Assembly: GCF_000471905.2 (NCBI RefSeq)
Contig: NW_006500103.1
Location: 1,094,971 to 1,158,970 of the forward strand
Source of the DNA: Amborella trichopoda
Taxonomy: Eukaryota > Streptophyta > Magnoliopsida > Amborellales > Amborellaceae
Direction of reading: 5' to 3'
DNA length: 64,000 nt
Of this stretch, positions 10,433 to 22,700 are shown in pieces. Numbering within the stretch: the first letter of the stretch is position 1; the number at the start of each line of letters is the position of its first letter. Made by a program: the position numbers and the translations under genes. A model generated the notes under the pieces. The model was not told the DNA's origin. It worked only from the letters and a program-made list of their open reading frames with translations, and did no database searches.

Positions 10433-10979
10433 TTTAAGTGGTCTAAGCAAAATGCTGAGACTAGTCGCAATTATTATGGGCTCCAAACCTAGATTATGTA
10501 TTGATATTTTCCATTAAAATCTCTTGTTTTGGGGTTTGAAATCCTCGACAAGCTGTGACATTTTAGTAATTTGGCAATGCATATATATGTGCAATCATCA
10601 TAACACACTTGTTCATAATTTCAAACCTTGGATATCTAATAATAGGGAAATTTATCAAAATACTTTATTATTTAACCTTTTACTTTCTTTATTTTTAATT
10701 TCAGATCAATAATTATATTTTGATTGGTACTTTGAAATTAAATAAGAATTATAGAAAAATATTACAAAAAGTTATTCATGTGTCAGGTGAGGCATTTCTT
10801 TAATTGCATTCCTGATGCATGAAAAATCTATCGTGGAGATGGGCGTTGGAAAATAATTGTTCCAAAAAGTTTTAACATCAAAGTTTTAACATCGACAGTG
10901 TAAAAATTATGCCAAAACTTTTTATTTTTTTGTTTTAAATTTTTTTTTTCAAGTTACTACTTATCGGTATATAGATTAT

Positions 10980-11096
10980 ACAGTCTTCTAAATTTTGAAT
11001 CTAAAATCTATATTTAAAAATAGATTTTAGAGAGAGGACTCATTTGAACAGGTGAGTCAGCCGACTCATAAAAACCTTGTTCAAATATTAAAGAAA
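10980..11096 (+). repeat. Partial copy of MITE family C
   Basis: AGATTTTAGAGAGAGGACTC and the following bases match the right arm of the family C element at 17.57-17.83 kb (ATAGATTTTCAAGAGAGGAC). The left part is not recognisable. Confidence 0.45.
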
Positions 11097-11475
11097 AAAT
11101 TTATATAAGATTGCAATCTTAAAATGCAGAATTAAAGATGCATCTCAAAAATCCAACTGAAAATGTTATTTTAATGTTGAAAAACCCTTCTAATTGATCA
11201 TCTCGACGTCGAGATGTATGAATATAGAGGAAAACAGAAGTAAATAAAAGATTTTGTCTCTAGACCATCCATTTTCAATATTTTCATATGTTTATAGATC
11301 TATTTGATTTTATCCATTTTTGGAGTTTAAATTTTTATAATTAGATATAAAAATAGATTTTAAGCTAACACTAACAATATTTTTCACCAAAAAATTACAT
11401 GTTATGATAAATTTTGGATGTGCAACTTAATTGGAGTGTTTAAGGTTATAACCTTATAGAAACCACACCCTTCAA
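11097..11475 (+). mobile_element. MITE family A, copy 2
   Basis: Left end AAAAAATTTATATAAGATTG then GCAATCTTAAAATGCAG; right end AAGGTTATAACCTTATAG then AAACCACACCCTTC. This copy keeps a perfect 18-bp central palindrome, CATCTCGACGTCGAGATG, at 11200-11217. Closely similar in layout to copy 1 at 4.94-5.34 kb. Confidence 0.75.
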
Positions 11476-11479
11476 AATA

Positions 11480-11750
11480 TCAAGGACCCGGTTTCTATGT
11501 GGTCAAGCCCGCAAATGTAGCAATGCGGGCTTCCTAATAAATCTATTTTTGAGATGGATTTTAAAACTTAATTTTTAAAGACATGTAATCTCTAATATGG
11601 TGATCATGAATATAAAAATAAAAATAAAATTTAAAAACTATAAATAATAATTCTAGTACAGAAACATTTAGACAACTAGTTTCCATTTTTTTTTAGATGG
11701 AACACCTACTTGGATCCATCATAAAGATGGATGCTTCACACTTTCTGGAC
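11480..11750 (-). mobile_element. MITE family C, copy 1
   Basis: It is the inverse of the element at 17.57-17.83 kb: CGGTTTCTATGTGG at its left matches the reverse complement of that copy's right end (CATGGACTCAAATAGAAACC), and the reverse complement of its right side gives the same AAGCATCCATCTTTATGATG start. Two short hairpins, GCCCGCAAATGTAGCAATGC and ACCGCATATGTAGAAATGCG, lie near its two ends. Confidence 0.6.
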
Positions 11751-12004
11751 CGCATATGTAGAAATGCGGTTCAGCCAGCAGGAAACAATTTTGCAAATAA
11801 TATAAATAGTTAATCGCTTGCGTTATTTTGATAAATTTTCCTGTATATCGCTTATTTGGCCGCATAGAAACGGGGTATTTATCACGTTTCAGACAAGAGT
11901 TCCCCTTGGATTCCAGTTTCCTTGAGTTGTATTTAATTTCACAGAGAGCAGTTTGACCCGCTCTGCTCTTTCTCTCTCTAAATCCACCCGCTCGACTCTC
12001 TCTC

Positions 12005-12190
12005 AAAATTCACTGAGTCAAGGTTTTGCGCCTATCTCTCTCTCTCTCTCTCTCATAAAAACTGCTTCTTTTGTAAGAAAGTGAAATCTCTCTCTCAAAA
12101 ATTAACTGAGTCAAGACAGTCTTGCAACCCTCTGATACCTGAATTGTTGACTTAAAGCGCTCTCTCTGTCTCTCTCTCTATTAGACGCAC
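12005..12190 (+). promoter_or_regulatory. CT-rich 5' leader region of the RRA gene
   Basis: Three (CT)n/(TC)n tracts lie within 400 bases upstream of the RRA start codon, with two AACTGAGTCAAG-type direct repeats between them. Pyrimidine-rich tracts like this mark many plant 5' leaders. No TATA box at a convincing distance was found. Confidence 0.4.
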
Positions 12191-12384
12191 TTCTCCTGAA
12201 GCTTTCGCCATTGAATTCGCCTCAAACAAGAGATGGAGATCTATCTCCCTCTCTTCTAGCAATCGATCTTTGCACGAAACAGGGAAAAAATGGAGTTTAT
12301 AGGGTTTCTGAACTCGCACCTGTGATCTCTCCTCCTGATCGGGCTTCTGATCACTAAACCTGCAACAGTATTGGGGCCATAGCC

Positions 12385-15162
12385 ATGACGGGGAGAAGAG
12401 AGACTCTATTGAGGGGTGGTTCGCAGGGGATACGTGTCTCAAGGCTGGCCATGGCCGTTGGTGCTGGTATTTTTGTTGGCTGTATCTTTGCTTTTGCTTA
12501 TCCCCATGGATTCTTCAGATCAGAAACTCCTCAAACACAGCAGCAAAGGTCCTCTTTGCAGGTAAGCGTTTTTGCTCTAGAATTTTTTGCTTGCTCAGAT
12601 TGATCAGCATTTTTGGATCTCGTTGAAGATATCAGATTTCATGGTGCCTCTTCTTCATAGTTTTTCTGCAAATCTATATATAGGATTCCTCTAGAATTTC
12701 CATGGAAAGGTGATGAAATTTGGGGAATCATTGAATCTGTTACGGTTAGTGTATAGAGAGATTGATTTTCGTGAACAATACCTGGAATGCTTAGCAATTT
12801 GAGGCTGAATCCACAGTTGTCTTAAATTGGGTGACCTTCATTTTCTGCAATTTATGGTTTAACACCTTTGGGACAAAACTTTTACTTCATTTGATGAATG
12901 AAGGAATTTGTTGAAATAGTGATTTTCATATCTCTGTTTCCTCATCAGAAAAAGAAAGAAATGAACCTTCGGATGGCTTTTTGTGGAATTTATGCCAATA
13001 GCGAATGGTATTTTAATTTCAAAGGTGGTTCATCAATAAAAAAAAAAAGGAAAAAAAGAGAGGAACTGATCGAAGAAAGAAAGAAATGAATCTTGAGATG
13101 GTTCGGCCCAAATGCTGTATGAATTTATATTACGAATGTGATTTTTTAAGTGATTTAGCGATTCCTTCAGGTCCATTTGGTTCCATCGAAAAAACATTCT
13201 TGAGTATCTCGAGGAGTGAGAAATGATTGAGAGGGTTCGCAAGAGAGAGAGGGCATGGGTTTGTAGGAGAGAGATGAATCCGGGTGAAGAAGATTCGTCT
13301 TCAGAGAAAATTGTTTTGCACCATTTACTTTGGAAGATCTTTTTCCCAAAAAGAAGGTAAAAACTGAATGGAATGAAGATTTCTCCCCCCTATTTGGGTG
13401 TCAATCATTAGAGATGCCTCATTTCCAGGGTAGAATATCCTAGAAATTAATTTTCAAGGACCCAAAAGGGCCCTTATAGTTGTAATTACAGATGGAAATG
13501 CATGTTACCCTGTTGGAAAAATGAAGATCTAGCCTTTGGTCAGTTAATTGTTTTTGGTAAAATCATGCAAAATACATGACTTGTTTTTTTTTTTTTAAAG
13601 TTGCGCAACGGAATGTTGCTAGTGGTAGGAACTTAACCTTTTAACCCAACAATTATGGAATTACACTGTAAATTTTCCTGTTCATGTTTGTTATTCTCCT
13701 AAATTTTCTTGTTAACTGTGGCATCTGTGTAAATGGTCTCCTAAATATTGTGCTCTTGATATTGATGTGATCTATAGCTATATGGCTCACAACCGAAGTA
13801 TTTCTTGGCATATATATTTGAATAAAATTTTTGTTATCAATCTCACAGCTTTTGGTTATTGGGTTTTATCTGTCAATTATGTGTTGTTTTTTGAGTTGCT
13901 CAAGGCAATGTTTTTGTTGTTTATGCTTCTATGCGTTGTTTATGTAAGTCAATTCACAAAAAGGGAAAAAAAAGTATTCAGATTTGCCTCATGAGTTTTA
14001 TATGTTTTTATCTGCTTCTTATTATGCATTAACTTTCAATGCATAGGTTAGCTCAGCACCCTGCGAATCATCAGAGCGTACCAACCTATTGAAATCAGAG
14101 GTAAACTCTCTAATGGAGAAGAATGCAGGATTAAAGAAACAGGTGAGGGAACTAACCCTGAAGCTTCAGCAAGAAGAACAAGGAAAGGATCAAGCTCAAA
14201 AGCAGTTCCTAGTCTTAGGGAAACAGCATAAAGCTGGGCCTGTAGGCACAGTCAAGAGCCTTAGAACCAATCCCACTGTCCTTCCCGATGAAACTGTCAA
14301 CCCTAGGCTTGCCAAGTTACTCAAGAAGGTGGCCATCAATAGGGAGCTCATCGTTGCATTAGCTGATATTCATGTTAGGGATATGTTAAATGTGTGGTCC
14401 GACAGTATTAAAAGAGTGGGCATACCCAACTATCTTGTCGTGGCATTAGATGATGACACTCTGAAATACTGCGAGTCCAAGGGAGTTCCCGCATATAAGA
14501 GGGACCCTGATGATAAAGTGGACTCCGTTCTTAGAACAGCAAGCAACCATGCGATCTCGGGACTGAAGTTCCAGATCTTGAGAGAGTTTTTACAGCTTGG
14601 GTATAGTGTTCTTCTCTCTGATATCGACATAGTCTATCTCCAAAACCCATTTGACCATCTCTACCGAGATTGCGATGTGGAATCCATGAGCGATGGCCAT
14701 GACAACATGACTGCATATGGGTACAATGATGTGTCTGAGGATCCTAAGATGGGTTGGGCTAGATTTGCACATACCATGCGTATATGGGTCTATAACTCAG
14801 GTTTCTTCTATATCAGGCCAACTATCCCATCTATTGAGCTTCTGGATAGGGTGGCCGATAGGCTTTCAAAGGCCAAATTATGGGACCAAGCTGTATTCAA
14901 TGAGGAGCTTTACTTTCCTTCTCATCCGGGCTATGATGGCCTTCATGCATCGAGGAGGACCATGGATTTCTATCTCTTCATGAATAGCAAGGTTTTGTTC
15001 AAAATTTTGAGGCACGAGCATAATTTTGCACAGTATAAGCCTGTGGTTCTTCATGTTAATTACCACCCCGACAAGCTTCCTCGGATGAAGGCCATTGTTG
15101 AGTACTATGTTAATGGGAAACAGGATGCCCTCAAGGCCTTCCCGGATGGTTCAGATTGGTGA
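12385..15162 (+). CDS. RRA: RRA-type arabinosyltransferase (GT77, nucleotide-diphospho-sugar transferase)
   Basis: RRA (Reduced Residual Arabinose) proteins are Golgi type II membrane enzymes that add the second arabinose to hydroxyproline arabinosides of extensins and small secreted peptides. Two exons, 12385-12561 and 14047-15162, join in phase (CAG|gtaagc ... atgcatag|GTT) to give 430 aa, the usual length for the family. Residues about 20-42 form the single signal-anchor helix ([20 protein letters not shown]). Residues about 74-115 are a coiled-coil stem rich in Lys, Gln and Glu. The catalytic domain carries the metal/nucleotide-sugar DxD motif in [14 protein letters not shown] (D251, D253) and conserved [20 protein letters not shown] and LHVNYHPDK motifs. 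No frameshift or missing key residue. The 1.5-kb intron shows no clear transposon. Which of the RRA1/2/3 paralogues it matches cannot be said. Confidence 0.95.
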
Positions 15163-15990
15163 AGCATTGTGTTGTTACGCATTCACGCATGGCAGTGTTT
15201 TTCTTCTTCATGTGACACAGATTTTTGATGCACAAAACTGGCAGGTTTTCTTGAATTTCACCCTTTTGAGAGATTTGTTAAATGGAATGCATCTTACTTT
15301 GAATTTTTCCATATGGTTAGTGTTCCATTGCTGTTTCTGTTTTGCCCATGGATATGGATATATTATCGATTAGAGAAAGCATCTCCCTCTCTCTCTCTCT
15401 CACACACACACATACACACACTCCACACATGATCTAATACCTGGTGATAGTCTCTCTCTAAGATTAATCTCTCTCACACACGTACACTCCACACATGATA
15501 TAATTCCTGGTGATAGTCTCTGTAAGATTAGGCGCGCACTCTCTCTCTCTCTCTAGACTTTGTTTCCTTTTTCAATGCATGTTAGAATGGTTCATCACTT
15601 GAATGAAAGTTTAAATGCACTGCATTCTTTCCTTTTCACCAACACTCTGCAGCATTTGCGTCTGGATTCTGGTCATCTATAAAACTAAGTCTTGAATGCT
15701 GCACGTCAAACCAACTTGATCGTTTATAAACTATAATGCATCTGCGGTCATCCTTTTGTGTTGCTGTCATTTGACTCTTTTGAGGGAACTGCGCGCTCTC
15801 ACAAATGCATGCATCTAAACTCTCTCCCTCTCCAAGCAACCATGCATCTAACTCTCTCTCTCCAAGCACGCACACTCTCTCTCTCTCTCTCAGCATTCAT
15901 CCTATCTGCGTGCCTCTCTTTTGATATTACTACAAATTTTGGAATAAAATAATAATAATAATAAAGAAAATTCAATTTAAACTATAGTTA
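15163..15990 (+). other. RRA 3' flank with (CT)n/(CA)n tracts and a 66-bp tandem duplication
   Basis: The likely 3' UTR is followed by CT/CA microsatellites. ACTCCACACATGATCTAATA and its near copy ACTCCACACATGATATAATT start 66 bases apart (about 15420 and 15486) and continue into the same CTGGTGATAGTCTCT. An AATAATAATAAT run lies at 15944-15963. No gene seen. Confidence 0.6.
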
Positions 15991-16260
15991 TTAAGATTGG
16001 GCCAACAACCTGGTCCGATTGGTTGGGCTACTGATTTGATTTGGTAAAGCAAAACTTATAATTTGGTCTTAAACCAATTAAAATCAATACCTAGTTAAAG
16101 TCAATATTTAAATATTTTGGCTGGTCGGATTGTTCAATTTTTTTCCGGTTGGACCAGCTAGACAAAGTTAAAACATTTTACTACAATAATCTAATTGTTT
16201 ATGTTTTCTATAATGTGGCCAACCAGGTCAAACAAATCACGGGTCTAGTGGACCCCTAAT
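15990..16260 (-). mobile_element. Family D repeat (CCGGT-rich), diverged copy
   Basis: Shares GGACCAGCTAGACAAAGTT and the surrounding layout with the copy at 43.2 kb in the same orientation. Subterminal parts repeat variants of CCGGTT and GGTC. Non-coding. Confidence 0.5.
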
Positions 16261-16731
16261 CCTAATAACTATAATCTAATCCCCCACCTTGGTAAAAAAG
16301 CCGGGGTTGTGGTGATAGCAACCTTATACTTTCATGTAGTTTCCATTCTTACTAACACCACCATACTAATACTTAAAAAATAAAATTAACTCCTAAACTA
16401 TTTGAAAAAACAAAAAACATTTAGGGCATGTGTTACCCACTCAATTACTTGCACAAAAAAAAAAAAAAAACACCTCCCTCTCTAAGATCTAGCAATCTTG
16501 GATACAATATATTCTAAACTCCACTACCGCGTTTAATAGACAATAAATGGAAGAGAGTCCTGACCCATAAATTACTGAAGTTGACATCAAAATTGAAATG
16601 TTCCATCTTCACACCAAGCAAATCCCAACCATTTCCATGGACACGCTTCTTGAACAGATTCTTCAACAAAGAGGAGACCAGAAAAACTGGAGCAAAATAA
16701 TACACAAAACGATGCAAATTTGGATATGAAT

Positions 16732-19700
16732 TTAGAGCTTCAATGTTAGGCCTATGGGGCAATGGTCACTACCATCAATCTCAGGAAGAATGTAGGAGTC
16801 GTGAACTTTGTCGGCAATCGAATCCGAAACGAGGAAGTAGTCAAGCCGCCAACCTGTAACATGTCCCAAGAACATAGGATTGTAGTTTAGAGAAAGAGAG
16901 AGAGCAAATCTGATATTCATGGCGAACAGCCGAAATATTCTTGCCTGATGGCGGAAACATAATTGTGTAATTTTGAATTTTCCACGGTTCATTGATCAAA
17001 TAAACAATAGAAGATGCATAGGAATCAAACAGTGAATTGCAGACAATGTATGAAAAACAAAATACTGTTCAATAACATGATTTCGAACAATGTTCAACTA
17101 ATTATTCCAACCCAAACACTGGTCCAGCCTCTTTAACTCTTAAAATCATGTGCAAAAGATTTTGACAATGCCATATTGGGTTTCCATAAAGTTGCATATT
17201 AAAGAGGCAAATAACAGTTTTAATAAATGCATTAAAGAGATAATCAATAAATGCATTAGTAATAAAGTATTCAGGGGAAATACCTTTAAAATGGTCAAAT
17301 TAACTCCCAAAATCAATAAGGTGGTTGAATCAACAGTTTTAAACAAAGTTACTTTTTTGAAATCCTCGCATTTACGTACAAAAGAATTTTGTGTAAAAAA
17401 TGACCAAATCGGTGAAATGAATTTTTTTTTTTTTAAAGAAAATATCACTTCTTTGGTAAATTGGTTGGTTAAATCAGTTCATTGATTTTTTGAAGTAGTT
17501 TGACCAGTTCAGTGATATTTTCCCAAGGAAAATTGTTTCATGCGTCAGGGAATGCATTTCAACATTTGCGTCCTCTGAGGTATAAAGCATTCATCTTAAA
17601 GATGGATTGCAAATAGGTGGTCCATCTAAAAACAATTGAATCTAACTGTCCAAATGTTTTCTTCATAAATTATTATTTTAATTTTTAAAATTTATTTATT
17701 TTTTCATATTCATGATCTCCATGTCAAACATTATATGTCCTTAAAAATTGGGTCCAAAAATCCATCTCAAAAATAGATTTTCAAGAGAGGACTCATTTCT
17801 ACATGGACTCAAATAGAAACCGTGTCCTTTTCCCAAGAATATTTTACCTGGATGAATCTGATGGGATCCATAATGCAATTCCATCTAAAGGTGCTTTCAG
17901 TACACTTAACTTCAATGAAGATCAATTTGAAACAAGTAACAAAAATGGAGAGTAATGGAACAATCTTTTCGTAAACAAACTAATAACAAGTAGCTCAAAT
18001 AGCTCTGCATATATAAGTACCAATGCATTTCAAGCAGTGTCTAAAAAGTCAGATTCGAGCTCCAACTCGCTAGAGACTCAAGACTGAGTTGCCCAGGTAC
18101 ACTCGGGTGGGTTCAAGTCAGACAAGGTAACTTTTGAAAAGAAAATTTTAAATATTATGAAAAACAGGAAATTCAGGCAATTATAAGGTTTTTCAACCCG
18201 AAATCTCCAGGCCAGCCTATTAAATTTTTTTTACGACATCAAGTAATCTCAAATAGATTCTGATAAAGTTAAAATACATGGGTTCTTTTTTTTTTTTTGA
18301 ATAAAAGACATGTATTCTTATTCACCTTTGTTGGTTTTACGCCCACCATGCCTATATCCCCAGTAGGTGTAGCCAACCACACCAGGATGTTGTCGACGAA
18401 AGGTATCCACAAAACCATTGGCCAAGAAATTTGTTCTAAAGGATGTCCTTTCTTCATCTGTAAATCCAGCACTTCGGCGATTTCCCTGTAAAAGTTCGAA
18501 AAAAGTCACTCAAATTCCAGACAAGATGTTTGAATTACCAGCCACTGGTTCCTACAATTTACTATAGTAAAACTAGTAAGTAAAAGCAAAGGTTTATTAA
18601 AATAAAATAGGAGCAAAGGCATATATTCTTACTTTCATGGAAAAAAAAATGAAAAAGAAAAAGGAAAAAAAAAAAATTGAAAAAAAAGAAGAAGATAAAA
18701 GTGTTGGAATTCACATTCAAGTTGTCTAGGCCACATTCTGAGGTTTCTATAATTAGCATAAAACAAAATGGAATCTGCAGGAAGCAAGATCTTCATAAAT
18801 TAGAGGCATGTGATGCATAACCAAGAAATAAACTAGAAGAAATATTTCTTTAGTATAATAACTTGAACCAAGCTACCGGGACTCAACTTAGCCAGGGAAC
18901 TCACCCATTGGCCGAGGTGAGCTAATTGGGCAAGTTCGAGTAACTCTCCAGAGTTAAAAAAAACAAATAATGACAAAAAGAATAATATAAGGTATATAAT
19001 CTCTCCATTTCTTACATCAAATATAAAATGACAAACATAAAATGACATGTTGGTTAGGTTTGCCACTAATGCAATGTATATGGAAAGATAGATACTTGTA
19101 GTGAGGATATTTCTAAATGTCATAACGCAGAATGTTTCATCCATATTAATATAATGTTGGGGGCTGTTTCAAAAAGAAAAAATAATGGGTGAGATACCAG
19201 CACAACCCTGCTTGTGTAGTGAAAGAAAAAACCTTGAACTACAATGCGTTCAATAAATTAAAGGGAGCTTACTTAGATAAACTACGAGCTTGAACAACAG
19301 GTTACTTTTATGGCTGAGAATAAGGAACAAGGTCATAAGTTGCTTACAGATGGATTATGAATGTCGATCTCTTGATGAGCGCAATTCAAATCACCAGTTA
19401 AAATGACAGGCTTGAACTTCTCCAATTCCTGCATAAAGAAAGCAATTTAGTTAATCCAAGCACATGCCACAATCAAAAGAGCAGTGAGTTGGATGTGGAA
19501 TTATATAAGATCTCTGTAAACACTCAAAAACATTTTCATTTAGAAACGATACAAAGGCATCCAGCTCATAAGTTGTGAACGCTCATCTTAACAACTACAT
19601 CTGAAAAAATAAAAAACAGTGATAAAAACGAGCTTTCTTAAGGAGATTTAGTATTCCAGTTTTATCTGGGTGCCCTAGGGGGTTGCCTTTCTTGTTGTTT

Positions 19701-22700
19701 TCGTCTTTGGTCCCATTTTGAGGGACCTCGCTCTTGTATCAATACAACTTATTAATAAAATTGGTAACACGTTCAGGAAAAAAGCCTAAGGATAAACCCG
19801 TAAGCAGAACATCCACTTGCAACATTTACATGTATAGATGGTAATTCAGCCATTCAATTTTAGTGATGCTAAGTTGTAATCAGCCCACTTGTTTTTAGAC
19901 ACCGTTCAGACCTTTCCCCTCCATAAATATATGGTCATACAGTGACCATTGCCTGCTTAGATACTCTTTACTATAGATGACTGCATTGCATGCTATAATA
20001 TACAGGGAAGTTTTTACATGGTATTGTATATATTTCTTGTTGGAGTATCATCAGCAGGAAACCTTAAATAATGAGAACAAACTTAAGAAATTTACTTACT
20101 TTTGCGTAGTTGCTCAGTGATGGATCCCATTGCTCAATTCTATAAGTCTACCACCAAAAGAAAGGGCATTAGTCTTAAGCTGAAAATTAGACTAGCCAAA
20201 CTGAAAGTCAATCTTACAAAACTACAGCATCAAGTATAAGAGTCACATACCAGTCTCTTGAGACCCTCACCGGAATTAGGTACATAGCTGCTTATCAAAA
20301 AAAATGTATCGAACTCCACTGTGACAACCCGTCCTTCATGATCGTGATCAGGTAAGCCAAGCCCATATTTAACAAAAAGTGGTTTTATCTGTTGGTATAA
20401 AAACAGGCAGGAAAAATAGGGTCTATTTAGTGAGAAAAAAATTATAAAAAATGGGCCCTTGATTATCTAAAACACATCCAGGTTCCATCCAAACAACCGG
20501 CATGCCCCTAAAGTAATAGGAATTGCAAGTGTAGACAGGTCACACGTTAGCCTGCTAAACTAGGACAGGCCTCAAAAGACTTCAGAGATTATGGCTTTCA
20601 ATCTACCAAAAGCAAAACCAGAAAAACACATAATAATAATGTAAAAATAATAACAGAAATTCCAAGTGTTTGATATGTAAGTTCTTTATCTTTTTTGGAC
20701 AAAAAACTTTGTAAGAAATATTCAGTATGCAATAGTATATATAGCAGATCTAATAATTCAACATCAAGTGTGCTACAGGTTTCTGGCTTCCTCATCCGTT
20801 CGTGGACAAGCACATCTGGAAGTACTGAAGAGAACCAACATACCCGTGAGATTATTGCAGTACCCGAATAACCAAGCTTGGAACTGCTACACGTCCAGAA
20901 GCTATTTTCATAACCATCTATTAGGGATTGTTTAAATTTCTCCGCATCCTTCTCCTGCATAAACAAGAAAACCAAGAGAAAACCAATGAAATTGCAGCAA
21001 TAAGTGACATAAACAAGTATAAATTGACATAATGAATATAATAAGCAAAAATCCGTTTTGCAACACTTAAAGTTCATAAAATGTCACAGGAGTAAATATT
21101 GGCTTAACTACGACGAATAACCTGAAGGTTCCACCTATTTTTATACCAAATACGTTTCATTTTGTGAGGGAAGACATACAACTCTTAATGTAGAACATAA
21201 AACCTTGTGCACCAATTTCGACCAATGAATTTCACTTAGCAATCCAAAAAAAAAATATTATTACAATTCTTAATGTGCCTGGTCAGAAAATGAATTTTAT
21301 AAATATGTTGTATACAACTTGATTAAAAATACGCTGTAGTTGAATAGTGGGGACCAGCTTCTTCTTCATCTTCTTCTGGATTTGCTAGTTAGTCTGAACC
21401 ATATTTGAGTGTTAGCAACAGTAAAATAGTGGAAATAAGATTGAAACCTTTAAAATAAATAAAAAGAGAACTGTATACAAAGTAGATGCATGAGCAAGGC
21501 AGCTTTGATTTAAATGGATAATTAAATCAGGAAGAATCCCTAGGACTTGCCACGTATAATAATTCCAGCTTATAATTAATACAATCATATATGTAGAGAG
21601 GACAACTATAAAGACTTATTAAACAAAGGGTATATTTGTTACCATGACAAATTTATTAACTTAAGTTGCAATGGCACATAACCATACAGCCAACAAAGAA
21701 TTACTTGGGCTTTCGTTTTTGTTTCTTATTTATCAGCAGACTAGACTTCTAAAGTACAAATGAAAGGTAACATCACTCCTCATTTTGCCTGGTTTATTTC
21801 TTATCTAAATAGCTGAAAATGGAACAGGCAAATAACTAATAGTGCTGTTAATCTCATCCACCAAAAGCATTAATTTTTATTCTCTTATAGTTCTGATCTA
21901 ACCAAAGACATCAACTGGTTTTATTCATCTTACCACCCTTATTTCCATCATCATGAGCATGATAAAAAGCAAAAAGCAATGATGGATTTATAGCATACTT
22001 AGAACACAATCACAGAAACAAAACATGACATATCTGAAGAAAGCCAGATTGTGGTAATGAACTATTGCCTGTAGTTTTGTCTCTTGCAAACACAAAACAT
22101 CAAAATTCTCCTTCTGGGCAAGTTGAAGAGCAGAAAATCCCTCCAGTTTTAGTAGTGCTCTTAGGCCATTAACATTCCACGAGAGAATTTTCACATGTTT
22201 TGTACCATCAGGAGGTGGAAGCCTCATGGTGCTTGGGTTATAGGCCACCCATCCTTCTTGTGGTTTTTTGTGTGCTAACACTGTCCATGGTTGTTCATTC
22301 ATGAATGGACCAACACCATTAGCAACCTCAACTCTCTCATACTCCCTCGCTGCTGCCTTTCTCTTGTAGCTAACTTTGGTAGGCTTCATATCTGGCATCA
22401 TTTATTTTAGTGTAAAACAATTTCCACAACGCACCATGAGACATGGCATCAGAAAATGTAGACATGCAAGCCCCAGAAGCAAAATTTTAGAATATTTGAC
22501 TAGAGAACTCGGCAAGTTATGTGTCTTCATTTTTAATGTTGCAAGAGTGAAATTTGGCTGAAACAGTTTAGAAGTATTATATCCTGCAAAAGGACACTAT
22601 AATCCGATAGACTAATGATAGGTCATAACCCACCCGATCAGCACTGTACCCAAATTTATGAAACTGATAAAAAAGAGTGGAAAGAATATAGCAAAGACTA

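Noticed and set aside
18297-18491. Plus-strand 64-codon frame
   Set aside because: Antisense shadow of ARP exon 11.
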